Shown here piece after piece: positions 61,939 to 64,000 of a stretch of DNA of 64,000 nt. Within the stretch, counting starts at the first letter, position 1, and every line of letters starts with the position of its first letter. Below the pieces are notes generated by a model. The model ran no database searches and had not been told where the DNA came from. It saw only the letters and a list, made by a program, of their open reading frames with translations. This DNA is from Bacillota bacterium. GTDB lineage: Bacteria > Bacillota > Clostridia > Acetivibrionales > DSM-1351. The translations under genes and the position numbers were made by a program. Where the stretch lies: contig JAEXFI010000005.1 of NCBI GenBank assembly GCA_023400235.1, positions 1 to 64,000 on the forward strand, in the 5' to 3' direction.

Positions 61939-62844
61939 TCACCTGCTGAAAAACAACTTAAACATAATATCCCTGCTGTAGTTGCCGAACCCTTTTCCGA
62001 ACAAGGTCACTCCGCCCACGTTAATTGCGTCAGGCAGGACTGCAATTCTGAAAGTCCAGTATTTCTGGCGGATATCCAAGGAGGATAAGGATACCTCGGA
62101 TACCTTAAACCCGTCGATGTAGGTTCCGGAGTTATTTATGCGTATGGCCTTGAAAAGACCATACTGACCTACCTGAAGGCTCCACCATTCCGGGGTGTAT
62201 TTTCCCCTGCTGTAGCCGAAATCGCCGGGACTGGTCCAGAAACCCAGCTTTTGATCATTGAGAAAAAAGGTTATGTCTGATGGCCAGTTGTTGTTTACAC
62301 CGGGAGCTTCTGAGCCAAGCTCCATGGATATCTCCAGTTCTTCCGGCTGTTGGGCCGACAGCAGAAAGTTAGGAATTTTGTATTCCACATAACCCTCCGT
62401 AAACCAAAGGATACCTGCATTAACTCTTTCGGGGTCCAGAAAGTACCTGGGATCGTCAAATTGACCTATAATTTTCTCGGGAGTGGCAATACCGCAGGTG
62501 GGTGTTGCTCTGAAATCGGAATAATGACCTATGGGCATGGAAAATTCATGGAAATTTCTTATATTGGCTTGTTTTACGGGAAAGGCAATCTCAATGGAAT
62601 CCACAGCCAGGTGGCAGAGCTTTTGCACGGCACCATCAATGCTCTTGCGCTCACTCCTGACAATACCTGCTCCTTCAAGCTTTCTCACATGCATGGTCAC
62701 AATAGCACTGCTCAAGCCCAGATGCTGGGCCAATTGCTTTATATTTAAAGAATTTTCTGCCAACAAGTTGATTATTTTTATTCGTACTTCACTGCTCAGG
62801 GCTTCATAAACCGGCAGCCATTTTTCCGATATATCCATTTTCAT
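61939..62844 (-). CDS. ArsR-family regulator with C-terminal sensor domain
   Basis: A 301-residue regulator. N-terminal winged helix (~8-80; LSSEVRIKIINLLAENSLNIKQLAQHLGLSSAIVTMHVRKLEGAGIV) of the ArsR type, without visible metal-site cysteines, joined to a beta-rich ~200-residue domain (~95-300) rich in Trp and Tyr that may bind a sugar. It is divergent from the GH51 gene and a perfect palindrome lies at the GH51 leader, so it probably controls arabinofuranosidase in response to arabinose or an oligosaccharide. Ribosome site GGAGGAG. Confidence 0.82.
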   Translation of the reverse strand: MKMDISEKWLPVYEALSSEVRIKIINLLAENSLNIKQLAQHLGLSSAIVTMHVRKLEGAGIVRSERKSIDGAVQKLCHLAVDSIEIAFPVKQANIRNFHEFSMPIGHYSDFRATPTCGIATPEKIIGQFDDPRYFLDPERVNAGILWFTEGYVEYKIPNFLLSAQQPEELEISMELGSEAPGVNNNWPSDITFFLNDQKLGFWTSPGDFGYSRGKYTPEWWSLQVGQYGLFKAIRINNSGTYIDGFKVSEVSLSSLDIRQKYWTFRIAVLPDAINVGGVTLFGKGFGNYSRDIMFKLFFSR

Positions 62845-62937
62845 GAAAGCTTACTCCTCCACTAATGATTAATATTAGTATAAATAACCGCCGGGAGTTT
62901 GTAAATAGCAGAACCCCTCAAAATTGTCGCATTACTG

Positions 62938-63006
62938 TTGACATAGCATGTATTCAAGGATATTATATAGTTATTAATAATACAGTTATGCTATTAACAA
63001 TAGCAT
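62938..63006 (+). promoter_or_regulatory. GH51 promoter and palindromic operator
   Basis: TTGACA (62938-62943), 17 bases, TATTAT (62961-62966), then ATGCTATTaacAATAGCAT (62988-63006), a perfect 8+8 palindrome lying just past the expected transcript start. TTATTAATAA (62971-62980) is also palindromic. A repressor here would block initiation or early elongation. Confidence 0.65.
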
Positions 63007-63028
63007 TAATTCGTTGGGAGGTAAGTTA

Positions 63029-64000
63029 ATGAGCAACGCTAAAATGATACTCAATAAGGATTACATTATAGGTGAGGTGGATAAAAGGCTGTACGGATCA
63101 TTTATAGAGCACCTGGGAAGGGCGGTTTACGGTGGGATATATGAACCGGGCCATCCTACTGCAGACAAGTATGGGTTCCGGCAGGATGTGGCAGCCCTGG
63201 TGAGGGAGATGCAGGTTCCTATTATAAGATATCCGGGAGGAAATTTTGTATCAGGCTACAATTGGGAGGACGGTGTAGGCCCTGTAGCAGATCGCCCAAG
63301 AAGGACCGACCTGGCCTGGACTACCATTGAAACCAATCACGTAGGTACAAACGAATTCTGTACCTGGGCCAAAGAAGTGGGAGCCGAGGTAATGATGGCG
63401 GTGAATCTGGGTACCAGAGGGGCGGATGCTGCCAGAAATCTGGTGGAGTACTGCAATCATCCCCAGGGAACCTACTGGAGTGACTTGAGAAAAACACACG
63501 GCTACAGTCAGCCGCACAATATCAAAACCTGGTGCCTGGGCAATGAGATGGACGGTACCTGGCAAATAGGTTCAAAAACTGCCGAGGAATACGGCAGGCT
63601 GGCTTGTGAGACTGCCAAGGTAATGAAATGGGTGGATCCTTCAATCGAACTTGTAGCCTGCGGTAGTTCAGGCAGCGGCATGCCTGCCTTCCCCCAATGG
63701 GAGGCAACTGTTCTGGAACACACCTACGAGCATGTGGACTATATATCACTGCATACTTACTATGGTAACCGGGATAATGACACCGCAAACTTCCTCGCAA
63801 GGTCAATGGACATGGATGCTTTCATTAAAACCGTTATTTCTACCTGTGATTATGTAAAAGCAAAAAAACGCAGCAAGAAAAACATAAACCTTTCCTTTGA
63901 CGAATGGAATGTATGGTTCCACTCCAATGATGCGGACAAAAAGCTGGAAAGATGGTCTATTGCGCCACACCAGTTAGAGGATGAATACAATTTTGAGGAT
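63029..64000 (+). CDS. GH51 alpha-L-arabinofuranosidase, truncated by window end
   Basis: The first 324 codons are visible, with no stop. N-terminus SNAKMILNKDYIIGEVDKRLYG and FIEHLGRAVYGGIYEPGHP are typical GH51; WCLGNEMDG holds the acid/base glutamate and SFDEWNVW the nucleophile. No signal peptide, so intracellular, trimming arabinose from imported arabino-oligosaccharides. Ribosome site GGGAGGT. Full family length is about 490-500 residues, so roughly a third lies beyond the window. Confidence 0.92.
   Translation, partial: MSNAKMILNKDYIIGEVDKRLYGSFIEHLGRAVYGGIYEPGHPTADKYGFRQDVAALVREMQVPIIRYPGGNFVSGYNWEDGVGPVADRPRRTDLAWTTIETNHVGTNEFCTWAKEVGAEVMMAVNLGTRGADAARNLVEYCNHPQGTYWSDLRKTHGYSQPHNIKTWCLGNEMDGTWQIGSKTAEEYGRLACETAKVMKWVDPSIELVACGSSGSGMPAFPQWEATVLEHTYEHVDYISLHTYYGNRDNDTANFLARSMDMDAFIKTVISTCDYVKAKKRSKKNINLSFDEWNVWFHSNDADKKLERWSIAPHQLEDEYNFED

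Overview
The window looks like a chromosomal segment of a low-GC, spore-forming anaerobic Firmicute, most likely a mesophilic plant-cell-wall-degrading clostridium of the Ruminiclostridium (Clostridium cellulolyticum) type. Reasons: AT-rich intergenic DNA with strong AGGAGG-type ribosome sites and many TTG/GTG starts; spore genes (bofA, a YabG-like fragment, a DUF3794/LysM protein, a CotS-like protein, sleB-ypeB); a four-subunit pyruvate:ferredoxin oxidoreductase; and galacturonate and arabinan catabolism. The species assignment is inference from gene content only. Several genes (bofA with its DUF2508 partner, yabG-veg-ispE order) are origin-proximal in Bacillus, and a 15/16 match to the ParB/Spo0J parS site at 24409-24424 agrees with an origin-proximal location.

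Layout. 1-4.7 kb: a possible tRNA end, a PAS/PAS/GGDEF diguanylate cyclase, pssA, a PpaX-like HAD phosphatase, a glycine-zipper stress-type protein, DUF2508 and bofA. 5.0-8.1 kb: porG-porD-porA-porB operon behind a strong sigma-A promoter. 8.4-11.4 kb: a CotS-family protein and fhs. 11.6-16.3 kb: a truncated YabG-like ORF, veg with two tandem consensus promoters, the DUF3794-LysM protein, ispE and a GntR regulator. 16.4-23.9 kb: a same-strand cluster of a tandem AAA+ ATPase, a PspA/ESCRT-III-like protein, a GNAT enzyme, a membrane coiled-coil protein, a FapA/DUF342 protein and a triple-GAF protein with a degenerate GGDEF-like tail. This is the best candidate for a poorly described system: an ATPase/ESCRT-III-like pair with its own membrane anchor and sensor. 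23.9-28.7 kb: acpS, a YhaO/YhaN-like nuclease pair and a lipoprotein with a catalytically dead NlpC/P60 domain. 28.9-32.6 kb: a diacylglycerol glucosyltransferase-like gene and the sleB-ypeB germination operon. 32.8-38 kb: a MarR-regulated heterodimeric ABC exporter followed by FMN-binding and CBO0543-type membrane proteins. 38-43 kb: DUF3892, an SLH/BsuPI protein, a CPBP protease and a dnaD-dnaC-like helicase-loader pair. 43.3-46 kb: an Amt-PII fusion behind an attenuator-like leader, and ferritin. 46.2-52.4 kb: oppBCDFA on the minus strand. 52.6-61.2 kb: a galacturonate module (GH28, AraC, uxaB, uxaA, uxaC, AraC). 61.3-64 kb: a zinc-ribbon membrane protein, tRNA-Arg(ACG), an ArsR-type regulator and a divergent GH51 arabinofuranosidase cut by the window end.

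Together the 52-64 kb region makes an inward pathway: small pectin fragments enter the cell, GH28 trims them, UxaC/UxaB/UxaA convert galacturonate to 2-keto-3-deoxygluconate, and GH51 removes arabinose, each part with its own local regulator. Two intergenic repeat families were found by eye: a ~95-bp leader element at ~2.48 kb and ~52.3 kb (opposite strands, each in the same orientation as the gene behind it), and a ~250-270-bp multi-hairpin element at 12.57 and 28.66 kb. A third, MITE-like element lies at 46.04-46.22 kb. No CRISPR array, intact transposase or phage gene was seen. Functions are family assignments read from motifs; no database search was run.
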